From: Geoglobus sp.
GTDB taxonomy: Archaea > Halobacteriota > Archaeoglobi > Archaeoglobales > Archaeoglobaceae
Reading direction: 5' to 3'
Assembly (NCBI GenBank): GCA_027019885.1
Contig: JALUWC010000565.1
Location: forward strand, 1-5,157
DNA length: 5,157 bases
Below are positions 1 through 5,157 of this stretch, in pieces (position 1 is the first letter of the stretch; the number at the start of each line of letters is the position of its first letter). The notes under the pieces are model-generated. The model was not told the origin of the DNA, did not search any database, and was given only the letters and a program-made list of their open reading frames with translations. The position numbers and the translations under genes were made by a program.

Positions 1-152
1 GGAGTGTGATCAAGTGGAATGGGGAAGTCATACACGATCGAGACCCGTTTATCACAGCCACGTCAATAACCAAAAGCGTCCCCCTTCTCATGAGAGACTT
101 CAAGCATTACACGTGGCTTGAGAAGTTTGGACTGAAACTTGTAAATCTCTGA
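1..152 (+). CDS. PIN-domain (VapC-like) ribonuclease, C-terminal fragment
   Basis: Only the last 49 codons are present (frame starting at base 3, TGA at 150-152); the rest lies left of the window. The fragment matches the C-terminal part of a PIN domain. An acidic residue precedes an Ile-Thr-Ala-Thr helix (DPFITATS, Asp codon at 42-44), where VapC proteins have D-x-x-I-A-A-T-A and the third catalytic acid. A second segment, [10 protein letters not shown] (Asp codon at 96-98), matches the usual 'PL-v-T-r-D-x-x-h-f' strand that carries a conserved Asp. The tail ends in a short strand, GLKLVNL, as PIN domains do. Members bind Mg2+ or Mn2+ and cleave RNA, often as the toxin of a VapBC pair. The N-terminal acids and any VapB antitoxin are outside the window, so a toxin role is inferred. 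It could equally be a stand-alone PIN protein. Confidence 0.72.
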   Translation, partial: SVIKWNGEVIHDRDPFITATSITKSVPLLMRDFKHYTWLEKFGLKLVNL

Positions 153-166
153 AAACATTAAAATAT
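151..166 (+). promoter_or_regulatory. BRE/TATA promoter of ilvD (leaderless)
   Basis: GAAAAC (151-156, BRE-like) runs into the A/T-rich box TTAAAATAT (158-166), centred about 25 bases before the ilvD ATG. At archaeal spacing this puts the transcription start at or next to the start codon. No Shine-Dalgarno sequence lies between the box and the ATG. The BRE-like element overlaps the stop codon of the upstream PIN gene. Confidence 0.6.
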
Positions 167-186
167 GCTCCATTTCACCTTATGCC

Positions 187-1827
187 ATGCGAAGCGATAT
201 AGTTAAGAAAGGCATTGACAGGGTTGCACACAGAGCCCTTCTAAAGGCTTTAGGTTTGACGGATGATGATTTTGATAAACCGTTTATTGGAGTTGCCAAC
301 GCCTACAACACTGTTGTTCCGGGACACATGACCCTGAACAGGATAACCGAATATGTCAAGCAGGGCATAATTGCCTCAGGAGGAATCCCATTCGAATTCG
401 GGGTGATAGGCGTTTGCGACGGCATAGCCATGGGACATGTTGGAATGAGCTATGCTCTGCCTTCGAGAGAGGTCATAGCCGATTCCATAGAGGTCATGGT
501 TGAGGCGCATCAGTTCGATGGACTTGTTGTTGTCGGCAGCTGTGACAAGATAGTGCCGGGAATGCTCATGGCTATGCTCAGGCTGAACATCCCTGCGATA
601 GCTGTAACTGGCGGGCCAATGATTGCTGAAAGAGTTTTTGGGGAAAAGGTTACAATAAAGGATGCTTTTGAGGCTGCGGGATTGTACAAAGCAGGACAGC
701 TTGACGATGATGGATTGAAGCTCTATGAGAATTTCTGCGCTCCATCCTGCGGGAGCTGTCAGGGTTTGTACACTGCAAACACAATGCAGATTCTCACCGA
801 AACTCTTGGTCTAAGCCTCCCATACACCTCCACATCGCCCTGCGGTTCATCAAGGAAGCTCAGAATAGCAAAGGAAGCCGGGAAGAAGATCGTTGAGCTT
901 GTGGAGCAGAATGTAAAACCCCTTGATATAATAGGTGAAAAGAGCTTTGAGAATGCAATCACAATGGATATGATGATTGGAGGCTCAACAAACACCGTTC
1001 TCCACCTGCCTGCCATTGCAAGGGAGGCTGGAATCAAACTTGGTTTGGATGTTTTCGACGAGATAAGCAGAAAGACTCCGCATTTGGTGAAGCTGGATCC
1101 AGCAAGCAAGGATGTGGTGGTGGATCTGGACGAGAGCGGAGGAGTGCCAATGGTCTTTAAGAAAGCAAAACAGTACTTCCACAATGTAATGACTGTGAGC
1201 GGTTTAAGAATCCACGAAATTGCAGAACTTGCTGTGGAGAGGGGTGCGGATATAATAAGAGAGCCAGATGACCCCCACAGCAGTGAGGGGGGAATAGCGA
1301 TTCTGAAAGGCAACATTGCAGAGAAGGGCGCTGTGATAAAGGCTGCTGCGATTGATGAGAGCATGAGGGTCTTTAAAGGAGAAGCAAGGGTGTTCGATTC
1401 GGAGAAAGAGGCTTTAGATGCGATTCTTGCGGGAGAGATTCAGGAGGGGCAAGTTGTCGTGATAAGGTACATGGGACCAAAGGCTGCGGGAATGCCGGAA
1501 ATGCTTTTGCCAACAGCAGCCATAGCGGGAATGGGGATCGAAAGAGTTGCACTGATTACAGATGGCAGATTCAGCGGAGCAACAAGGGGGCCTGCGATAG
1601 GCCACATCTCCCCTGAAGCTTTAGCTGGAGGGAACATTGCCCTGATAGAGGATGGCGACACGATAGAGATCAACATTCCCGAAAGAAAGCTGAATGCAGA
1701 GCTGAGCAATGAAGAGCTTGCGGAAAGGAGGAAGAGGTGGAAGCCAAAGGAGGTAAAGCACAGTGGATATCTGGCGAAGTACTCTAAGCTTGTTGGGGGA
1801 GCTGAGGAAGGGGCAATTTTGAAATAA
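187..1827 (+). CDS. ilvD: Dihydroxy-acid dehydratase
   Basis: Converts 2,3-dihydroxy-isovalerate and 2,3-dihydroxy-3-methylvalerate to the 2-keto acids that lead to valine, leucine and isoleucine; cytosolic. The 546-residue length is usual for the shorter archaeal/bacterial form (E. coli is about 616). The N-terminus ([20 protein letters not shown]) is typical of the family. Likely Fe-S cluster cysteines are C77 (CDG), C119 (CDK) and C191 (CGSCQG). K121 in the CDK motif matches the lysine that is carbamylated to bind Mg2+ in related dehydratases. Signature 1 ([13 protein letters not shown], 117-129) and signature 2 ([17 protein letters not shown], 457-473) are intact; S463 matches the proposed catalytic serine. 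MIGGSTNT (263-270) is also conserved. The sugar-acid dehydratase Edd is related, but the TANTM motif (196-200) and overall pattern favour IlvD. The ATG at 187 fits a leaderless start; ATG at 182 is out of frame. Nothing appears damaged. Confidence 0.96.
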   Translation: MRSDIVKKGIDRVAHRALLKALGLTDDDFDKPFIGVANAYNTVVPGHMTLNRITEYVKQGIIASGGIPFEFGVIGVCDGIAMGHVGMSYALPSREVIADSIEVMVEAHQFDGLVVVGSCDKIVPGMLMAMLRLNIPAIAVTGGPMIAERVFGEKVTIKDAFEAAGLYKAGQLDDDGLKLYENFCAPSCGSCQGLYTANTMQILTETLGLSLPYTSTSPCGSSRKLRIAKEAGKKIVELVEQNVKPLDIIGEKSFENAITMDMMIGGSTNTVLHLPAIAREAGIKLGLDVFDEISRKTPHLVKLDPASKDVVVDLDESGGVPMVFKKAKQYFHNVMTVSGLRIHEIAELAVERGADIIREPDDPHSSEGGIAILKGNIAEKGAVIKAAAIDESMRVFKGEARVFDSEKEALDAILAGEIQEGQVVVIRYMGPKAAGMPEMLLPTAAIAGMGIERVALITDGRFSGATRGPAIGHISPEALAGGNIALIEDGDTIEINIPERKLNAELSNEELAERRKRWKPKEVKHSGYLAKYSKLVGGAEEGAILK

Positions 1828-1836
1828 CTTTTTATT
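1821..1836 (+). promoter_or_regulatory. Putative BRE/TATA promoter of the TatD-like gene
   Basis: GAAATAAC (1821-1828) followed by TTTTTATT (1829-1836) is centred about 26 bases before the ATG at 1859, the same spacing as the ilvD promoter. The BRE-like part coincides with the last Lys codon and stop of ilvD. The box is T-rich and weaker than the others in the window, so cotranscription with ilvD remains possible. Confidence 0.42.
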
Positions 1837-1838
1837 TT
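1829..1838 (+). terminator. T-rich tract after ilvD
   Basis: TTTTTATTTT begins one base after the ilvD stop codon. Archaeal transcription often ends at such U-rich tracts without a hairpin, and no stem-loop is seen here. The same bases double as the putative TATA box of the next gene, so either reading may be the correct one. Confidence 0.35.
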
Positions 1839-1858
1839 CTCAGTGCGATTTTTCATTC

Positions 1859-2590
1859 ATGGCAGTTGTTGACTCACACATCCATTCTGAAGGGAGAAGC
1901 GTAGAAGATTTGAGATTTATGGCGAAAAATGGAATTGAAAAGGCAGTCACGTGTGCTTTCTATCCGATAGAGCCGAGATTTCCGGAAACGCTGATAGACT
2001 TGGCGAGAAAACTTACTGAATTTGAACCGATGAGAGGAGAGAGTGCAGGAATGAAGATTTACTCGGCAATCGGCATTCATCCAAGATGCATACCGCCTGA
2101 CTGGCAGAAGGTTCTGGAGTTTATCGAGGGCTATTCTGGTTACATTGCAATTGGCGAGATAGGTCTTGAAAAAGGAAGCGATGAGGAGAAAGAGATCCTG
2201 AAAGCTCAGATTTTGCTCGCCAAAAAACTTGACATCCCGGTTATAATCCACACTCCTAAGAAGAACAAGGAACTAATTCTGGAAAAAACCCTCGAGATCC
2301 TTGACACCGTGTCCTTCCCAGAAGATCTTGCTTTAATAGATCACAATTCCTTGAAAACCGTAAAGACGGTTCTGGACAAGGGATACTGGGCGGGCATTAC
2401 AGTTCAGCCCGGAAAACTGAGCGTTGAGGAGGCTGTTAAAATTGTTGAGGAGTTCGGAGATGAGAAGTTGATTGCCAACAGCGACACTGGATTTAGTGAG
2501 TCAGACATGCTGGCTGTGATGAAGTTCTTTGATGCATGCAAAAACGAGAGGGTTGCAAAAAAGAATGCAGATGAGTTTTTTGGAATCTGA
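1859..2590 (+). CDS. TatD-like TIM-barrel metal-dependent hydrolase
   Basis: A 243-residue protein of the TatD/amidohydrolase type, closest in style to the archaeal group annotated as predicted metal-dependent hydrolases (COG1099-like). Every expected metal ligand is visible: the N-terminal DSHIH (H7, H9), H74 in AIGIHPR, E100 in IGEIGLE, H131 in PVIIHTP, H162 in LIDHNS and D209 in ANSDTG. Their spacing along a (beta/alpha)8 barrel is normal and the length is right for a single domain. Known TatD proteins act as metal-dependent 3'-5' DNases, but the substrate of the archaeal branch is not established, so a nuclease role is not claimed. The ATG at 1859 puts the metal-binding HxH at residues 7-9, as usual. 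No Shine-Dalgarno is present and a TATA-like box sits at leaderless spacing. It follows ilvD by 31 bases with no evident functional link. Confidence 0.88.
   Translation: MAVVDSHIHSEGRSVEDLRFMAKNGIEKAVTCAFYPIEPRFPETLIDLARKLTEFEPMRGESAGMKIYSAIGIHPRCIPPDWQKVLEFIEGYSGYIAIGEIGLEKGSDEEKEILKAQILLAKKLDIPVIIHTPKKNKELILEKTLEILDTVSFPEDLALIDHNSLKTVKTVLDKGYWAGITVQPGKLSVEEAVKIVEEFGDEKLIANSDTGFSESDMLAVMKFFDACKNERVAKKNADEFFGI
2557..2562 (-). terminator. Candidate T-tract terminator of the lipoprotein gene
   Basis: Read on the minus strand, this is T6 about 60 bases past the lipoprotein stop codon and inside the 3' end of the convergent hydrolase gene. It is the first T-run of five or more downstream on that strand. 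No hairpin accompanies it, so the call is weak. Confidence 0.2.
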
Positions 2591-2600
2591 GTATATTTTT
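2576..2600 (+). terminator. Candidate T-tract terminator of the TatD-like gene
   Basis: T6 at 2576-2581, within the last codons, and T5 at 2596-2600, just past the TGA, could end transcription in the archaeal hairpin-independent manner. They lie in or next to the 30-base gap before the convergent lipoprotein gene. Confidence 0.35.
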
Positions 2601-2620
2601 GAGCATTATCAAGAACGCAG

Positions 2621-4762
2621 TCACGACCCTCCTGAAGGTATGACACTGATACTTCCTGAGATACTATATGGTGTCCCATTGTACATGGCGACTCCAGAGA
2701 AAGAGACTGTCCCGTAAACACCACCCACATTTTTGATCTGTATTTTTATCTCCCCCGGAACGTGTGCTGTGACTCTGTCTGGTATGACCTCCACCCCATC
2801 AGACGCGGTGAAGTTAAGGGCAATATCCCCGCTGTATCCAGCGTATTTCAGGCTGAGTGTAACATCCGCGGCTTCTCCCTTGCTGACTCTTGCAACGTTA
2901 TTGTATTCCACCACAACAGGTGTTCCACCAACCAGAATTGATATCGGAACCTTATGGATGCCGCACTGAATCGAGCCTCTGTAAATTCCCGGAGGTGTAT
3001 ATCTTCCGGGGCTGACCTTGATTTTATAGGTATAATCTCCAAGCTTGGTGATTGTGTGTTTTAATGGAATGTTTGCTTTCAGCTCAGACGGCAGATCTCC
3101 AAGGGAGTAGATCTCAACTTCAAAATTTGAAGCGCTTCCCTGAAGAGTTTGAACCTCCTTTGGTGCTACAAGAGCATACCCACTCCTCCCAACGATTACG
3201 TACATCTTGGTTCCGCCAACATCGACTACATACTTCCCCATGTCTGCATTTTCGGTGTAAAATGTTACATTTGCGACATATGGGGTTCTGCCTGTTTTTG
3301 GACGGACAAAGGCTTTTATACCATCTGGGGTCACCACTCTCAAAGCATGTTCTTGTGAAGAGAAGTTGTTATTCCTGAGAACAACTGCTTTTACAGATGC
3401 AAAAGTACCTGGCTCAAGATATACCACGTCAGAGCTGAGTTTGACTTCATAGTCCTTCCTGAGGGGTTTCAGATACAGCCTGTAGATTTCATAATACCCG
3501 TCTGAAGTTGCGTTTATCGTCACAGTATACGGTCTGATTTTTTTGAAAATTATTCCTGTTTTCTGGGCTTCTTTTTTTGCAAGCAGATAAACTGTTGCCT
3601 TGAACGGTGCAACACCCCTCTCCGGGACAACTTTCGCATCTATGGCAGATGGAGCACTGATATTCAGTTCCACAGTTCCAGAACCCGCAACATATATCGG
3701 TATCTCAGTTTTCTTTCCAACAATAGGTCTGATCTCCACATACGGCAGGAGAACCTTGAACTTACTGCCAACTGCTACTGTCGAAATTCCAACCATGTTG
3801 CCATCTCTCAGCGACATACCACTAAAGGGGGAGACTGATGGGTATGTTTTCAGAAATTTTTCCGTGACAGCGACGCCTGAAGAGGGGCCGAGAGCTATCG
3901 CATCAAGCATGTGTGGTGAGAGAAAGGTAACTGGGTTTGATAGCATTGCAACACTGACAGCACTCATGGCTACTCCTGAAATTGTGCCGAGAGCGATGCC
4001 TATTGTGATCCTCACAGGCAGCAAAACTGCCCAGAGGATCTTGAAGATTGAGGATAGCAGTCCCCCTTCTTTCTGTTTGACAGGATTGTTCACTCGTATG
4101 TAACTCTCCACAGTTTTGTTGGCTGATCTGCCTGTGATCTTGATATAGCCACCATCACCAACCATCCCAGAGGCTTTAATTTTCATTGTAGCGTTGAAAG
4201 GAGGAACTCCTGAAGCTGACAGATACGGAATGATATTTTTGGTTGTGCTAACAGCATTGAGCTCCACCTGCTGACTGAAATTACCTATCGGCACAACTCT
4301 GAGCGGTATCTCTGCGACATCACCGGGCTTGATAAATATGACATCATCATTTTCGGGCAGAATTGCAAAACTTGGAGAATCCAATCCCGCAACCCACATC
4401 CTTGAGAAGTACAACAAGCTTCCATTTTTGGCTACAAAAACTATCTTCCCCTGCCCCTTGCCTTTTATATACACTACATTCTCTGATAGCTTTACGTTAA
4501 AACCATCGCTGTGAGGCCCTCGGAGGATATAGAGCTCTTCACCACCTTTATTCACTTCTACTAATCCAGCGCTATCAGATCTGAATATGAGTTGTGCCGG
4601 ATGCTCGATTGAAGGCGGATTTGGTGGTACTGGCAACTCGGTTATTTTTGAAGAAGGCGTTGGAGTTGAATGCACCGGATTCTGGGATTTTTGTCCACAT
4701 CCTGCAAGCATAAGGGAGATCAGGAGGAGCACAATCAGCTTGGTTCTTATGCTCAGTGACAC
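2621..4762 (-). CDS. Predicted surface lipoprotein with repeated Ig-like domains
   Basis: A 713-residue protein I cannot assign to a named family. The N-terminus is a lipoprotein signal peptide: basic start (R6, K8), hydrophobic core 9-20 and lipobox LAGC with Cys22 as the lipid-attachment residue. Residues 23-54 are a Pro/Ser/Thr-rich spacer, as if lifting the rest off the membrane. The remainder is mostly beta-strand sequence: a domain at about 55-125, then Ig-like units at about 135-226, 338-432, 439-525, 528-612 and 613-708, resembling the NEW3/COG1470-type domains of archaeal surface proteins. Residues 228-337 break the pattern and include a long hydrophobic, Gly/Ala-rich stretch (235-281). 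Ten N-x-S/T sequons flank but do not enter that stretch. There are no visible catalytic motifs, so an adhesive, binding or structural role is inferred. The start is GTG, with an in-frame TAA just upstream; CTG at 4756-4754 is an alternative. It is convergent with the hydrolase and divergent from the mutase. Confidence 0.85.
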   Translation of the reverse strand: MSLSIRTKLIVLLLISLMLAGCGQKSQNPVHSTPTPSSKITELPVPPNPPSIEHPAQLIFRSDSAGLVEVNKGGEELYILRGPHSDGFNVKLSENVVYIKGKGQGKIVFVAKNGSLLYFSRMWVAGLDSPSFAILPENDDVIFIKPGDVAEIPLRVVPIGNFSQQVELNAVSTTKNIIPYLSASGVPPFNATMKIKASGMVGDGGYIKITGRSANKTVESYIRVNNPVKQKEGGLLSSIFKILWAVLLPVRITIGIALGTISGVAMSAVSVAMLSNPVTFLSPHMLDAIALGPSSGVAVTEKFLKTYPSVSPFSGMSLRDGNMVGISTVAVGSKFKVLLPYVEIRPIVGKKTEIPIYVAGSGTVELNISAPSAIDAKVVPERGVAPFKATVYLLAKKEAQKTGIIFKKIRPYTVTINATSDGYYEIYRLYLKPLRKDYEVKLSSDVVYLEPGTFASVKAVVLRNNNFSSQEHALRVVTPDGIKAFVRPKTGRTPYVANVTFYTENADMGKYVVDVGGTKMYVIVGRSGYALVAPKEVQTLQGSASNFEVEIYSLGDLPSELKANIPLKHTITKLGDYTYKIKVSPGRYTPPGIYRGSIQCGIHKVPISILVGGTPVVVEYNNVARVSKGEAADVTLSLKYAGYSGDIALNFTASDGVEVIPDRVTAHVPGEIKIQIKNVGGVYGTVSFSGVAMYNGTPYSISGSISVIPSGGS
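3188..4360 (-). repeat. Three diverged Ig-like domain repeats in the lipoprotein
   Basis: Residues about 135-226, 338-432 and 439-525 share one layout. A strand carries P-G or a similar turn, followed by an alternating hydrophobic strand, a V-x-P-type segment, and the motif G-x-x-P-[FY]-x-A (GVPPFNATM at 185, GVAPFKATV at 383, GRTPYVANV at 491). A final pair of strands ends each unit. Copies 2 and 3 are 108 residues apart, whereas copies 1 and 2 are 198 apart because of the hydrophobic insert. The copies are diverged in protein and are not DNA-level repeats. Confidence 0.6.
3920..4066 (-). other. Internal hydrophobic, membrane-active-looking segment of the lipoprotein
   Basis: Residues 233-281. 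The first part (235-250) is hydrophobic with a single Lys241 and could be amphipathic. After Arg251, about 30 residues (252-281) are uncharged and rich in Ile, Val, Ala, Gly and Ser, enough for a transmembrane helix or hairpin. It sits between Ig-like repeats 1 and 2, an odd place for such a segment in a protein already anchored by lipid. Confidence 0.6.
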
Positions 4763-4770
4763 ACCTCTCT
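4763..4770 (-). promoter_or_regulatory. Shine-Dalgarno-like AGAGAGGT abutting the lipoprotein GTG
   Basis: On the minus strand AGAGAGGT is followed at once by the GTG start, so the GAGGTG match to the 16S 3' end runs into the start codon. This is too close to serve that GTG in the usual way. It would be at normal spacing (5 bases) for the in-frame CTG at 4756-4754, which would give a signal peptide two residues shorter. With the TATA box 27 bases upstream, a leaderless GTG start is the simpler reading. Confidence 0.35.
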
Positions 4771-4783
4771 TTTAAGTCTGCGG

Positions 4784-4800
4784 TTTTATTTATTGTTTTC
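4784..4800 (-). promoter_or_regulatory. BRE/TATA promoter of the lipoprotein gene
   Basis: On the minus strand GAAAAC (4800-4795) is followed by an AATAAATAAAA box (4794-4784), centred about 27 bases before the GTG at 4762. It shares the seven-base GAAAACA with the ilvD promoter (151-157) at nearly equal distance to the start codon (38 and 36 bases). Confidence 0.58.
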
Positions 4801-4859
4801 TCAGATTTTCGCAATATTCATCGGCACAACTGGAATCAGACACAGTCCGTTTCAACTGG

Positions 4860-4872
4860 GGAGGATGATTTG
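4860..4872 (+). promoter_or_regulatory. Strong Shine-Dalgarno followed by an in-frame TTG upstream of the mutase
   Basis: GGAGG (4860-4864), five bases of spacer and TTG (4870-4872). The TTG is in frame with the mutase ATG at 4966 with no stop between, and would add 32 residues. It is the best Shine-Dalgarno match in the window, but the added residues do not look like part of the mutase fold, so its use is uncertain. Confidence 0.25.
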
Positions 4873-4928
4873 AGTGGTGTTAAGCATCCTGAGATCACAC
4901 ATTTTTGGAAAGGAGACGTGAAACCGGT

Positions 4929-4943
4929 GAAAGATTTAAAAAC
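4929..4943 (+). promoter_or_regulatory. BRE/TATA promoter of the hexomutase gene
   Basis: GAAAGA (4929-4934) followed by TTTAAAAAC (4935-4943), centred about 27 bases before the ATG at 4966. This is the closest match in the window to the archaeal TTTAWA-type box. It supports a leaderless start at that ATG. Confidence 0.58.
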
Positions 4944-4965
4944 TGTTTTCAGGTTAGTATTCCAC

Positions 4966-5157
4966 ATGACTTCTGAGTCCTCGCCACTTCCCAGAACGAT
5001 TTTCAGAGCGTATGATATCAGGGGCATATTCGGGAAAGATCTCACTCTTGATCTGGCCTATAAAATAGGTCGGGCGTTTGCCACGAAAATGGGATTTGGC
5101 AGGAAGATCTGCATGTCCAAGGACACAAGAGTGTCGGGCAGTGCATTGATGGAATCC
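4966..5157 (+). CDS. Phosphomannomutase/phosphoglucomutase, N-terminal fragment
   Basis: The first 64 codons of an alpha-D-phosphohexomutase; the gene runs off the right edge. The hallmark N-terminus is clear: IFRAYDIRGIFGKDLT (12-27), as in AlgC/ManB-type enzymes, where this loop helps bind the substrate phosphate. KDTRVSG (52-58) matches the family's 'G-x-D-x-R-x-S' strand. These enzymes interconvert hexose 6-phosphate and 1-phosphate, feeding GDP-mannose or other sugar nucleotides used for surface glycans and lipids. The active-site phosphoserine and the Mg-binding DGD loop lie beyond the window, so mannose versus glucose preference (or a phosphoglucosamine mutase) cannot be decided. ATG at 4966 is preferred because a TATA box sits 27 bases upstream and only 11 residues precede the conserved Phe13 region. 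In-frame TTG 4870, GTG 4918 and GTG 4927 are alternatives. It is divergent from the lipoprotein gene. Confidence 0.9.
   Translation, partial: MTSESSPLPRTIFRAYDIRGIFGKDLTLDLAYKIGRAFATKMGFGRKICMSKDTRVSGSALMES

Noticed and set aside
759..1364. A 201-codon open frame on the minus strand inside ilvD
   Set aside because: It lies wholly opposite a strongly conserved ilvD coding region, shows no recognisable domain, and is the usual antisense shadow of codon bias.
187..2590. ilvD and the TatD-like gene as a functional operon
   Set aside because: They are close and co-oriented, but the second gene has its own TATA-like box and no shared pathway is known, so a joint function is not claimed.
3920..4066. 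Reading the hydrophobic insert as the fusion peptide of an archaeal fusogen
   Set aside because: The protein has a lipobox rather than a C-terminal membrane anchor, and no fusexin-like domain order is visible; hydrophobicity alone does not support it.
3600..4103. A 167-codon open frame on the plus strand opposite the lipoprotein gene
   Set aside because: The minus strand carries a continuous 713-codon gene with a signal peptide and repeated domains; the plus-strand frame has no motif or promoter of its own.
4874..4921. A 15-residue GTG-started frame after the GGAGG site, as a possible leader peptide
   Set aside because: It has no run of regulatory codons and no attenuator hairpin follows it; a frame this short is expected by chance.
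4836..5045. A 69-codon minus-strand frame spanning the intergenic region and the mutase start
   Set aside because: It overlaps the conserved FRAYDIRG start of the mutase on the other strand and has no recognisable features.
1..5157. CRISPR arrays, tRNA or rRNA genes, insertion sequences and riboswitches
   Set aside because: No regularly spaced repeats, cloverleaf-like segments, terminal inverted repeats, transposase sequence or aptamer-like leader were seen; non-coding space is limited to short gaps.

Overview
This 5.2 kb window looks like chromosomal DNA from a euryarchaeon. The Archaeoglobales are the best guess from gene style, moderate GC content and heavy use of ATA, AGA and AGG codons, but the species cannot be fixed from the sequence alone. 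The archaeal evidence is a BRE/TATA-like element (GAAA followed by an A/T-rich box) about 25-27 bases before each of the four gene starts visible here. Three of the four genes have no well-placed Shine-Dalgarno site, the pattern of leaderless archaeal transcripts. An archaeal-type TatD-like hydrolase and a lipoprotein built from Ig-like domains fit the same picture.

Layout, left to right. Bases 1-152 are the 3' end of a PIN-domain (VapC-like) ribonuclease gene on +. Bases 187-1827 (+) are ilvD, dihydroxy-acid dehydratase of branched-chain amino acid synthesis, complete with its Fe-S cysteines and both family signatures. Bases 1859-2590 (+) are a TatD-like TIM-barrel metal hydrolase with all expected metal ligands. 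A 30-base convergent gap follows. Bases 2621-4762 (-) encode a 713-residue predicted lipoprotein with a lipobox, a Pro/Ser/Thr linker, repeated Ig-like beta domains, ten N-glycosylation sequons and an unexpected internal hydrophobic stretch. A divergent intergenic region of about 200 bases (4763-4965) carries promoters for the lipoprotein and for the last gene. That gene, 4966 to the window end (+), is the N-terminus of a phosphomannomutase/phosphoglucomutase.

The genes do not form one obvious pathway. ilvD and the hydrolase are co-oriented 31 bases apart, but the hydrolase appears to have its own promoter overlapping the end of ilvD. The lipoprotein and the hexomutase are divergent. A loose link is possible, since the mutase makes sugar-1-phosphates for surface glycans and the lipoprotein is sequon-rich, but this is inference. 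No mobile element, CRISPR array, RNA gene or clear new multi-gene system is visible. The most unusual items are the architecture of the lipoprotein, the uniform leaderless promoter spacing, and the ambiguous start of the mutase gene.
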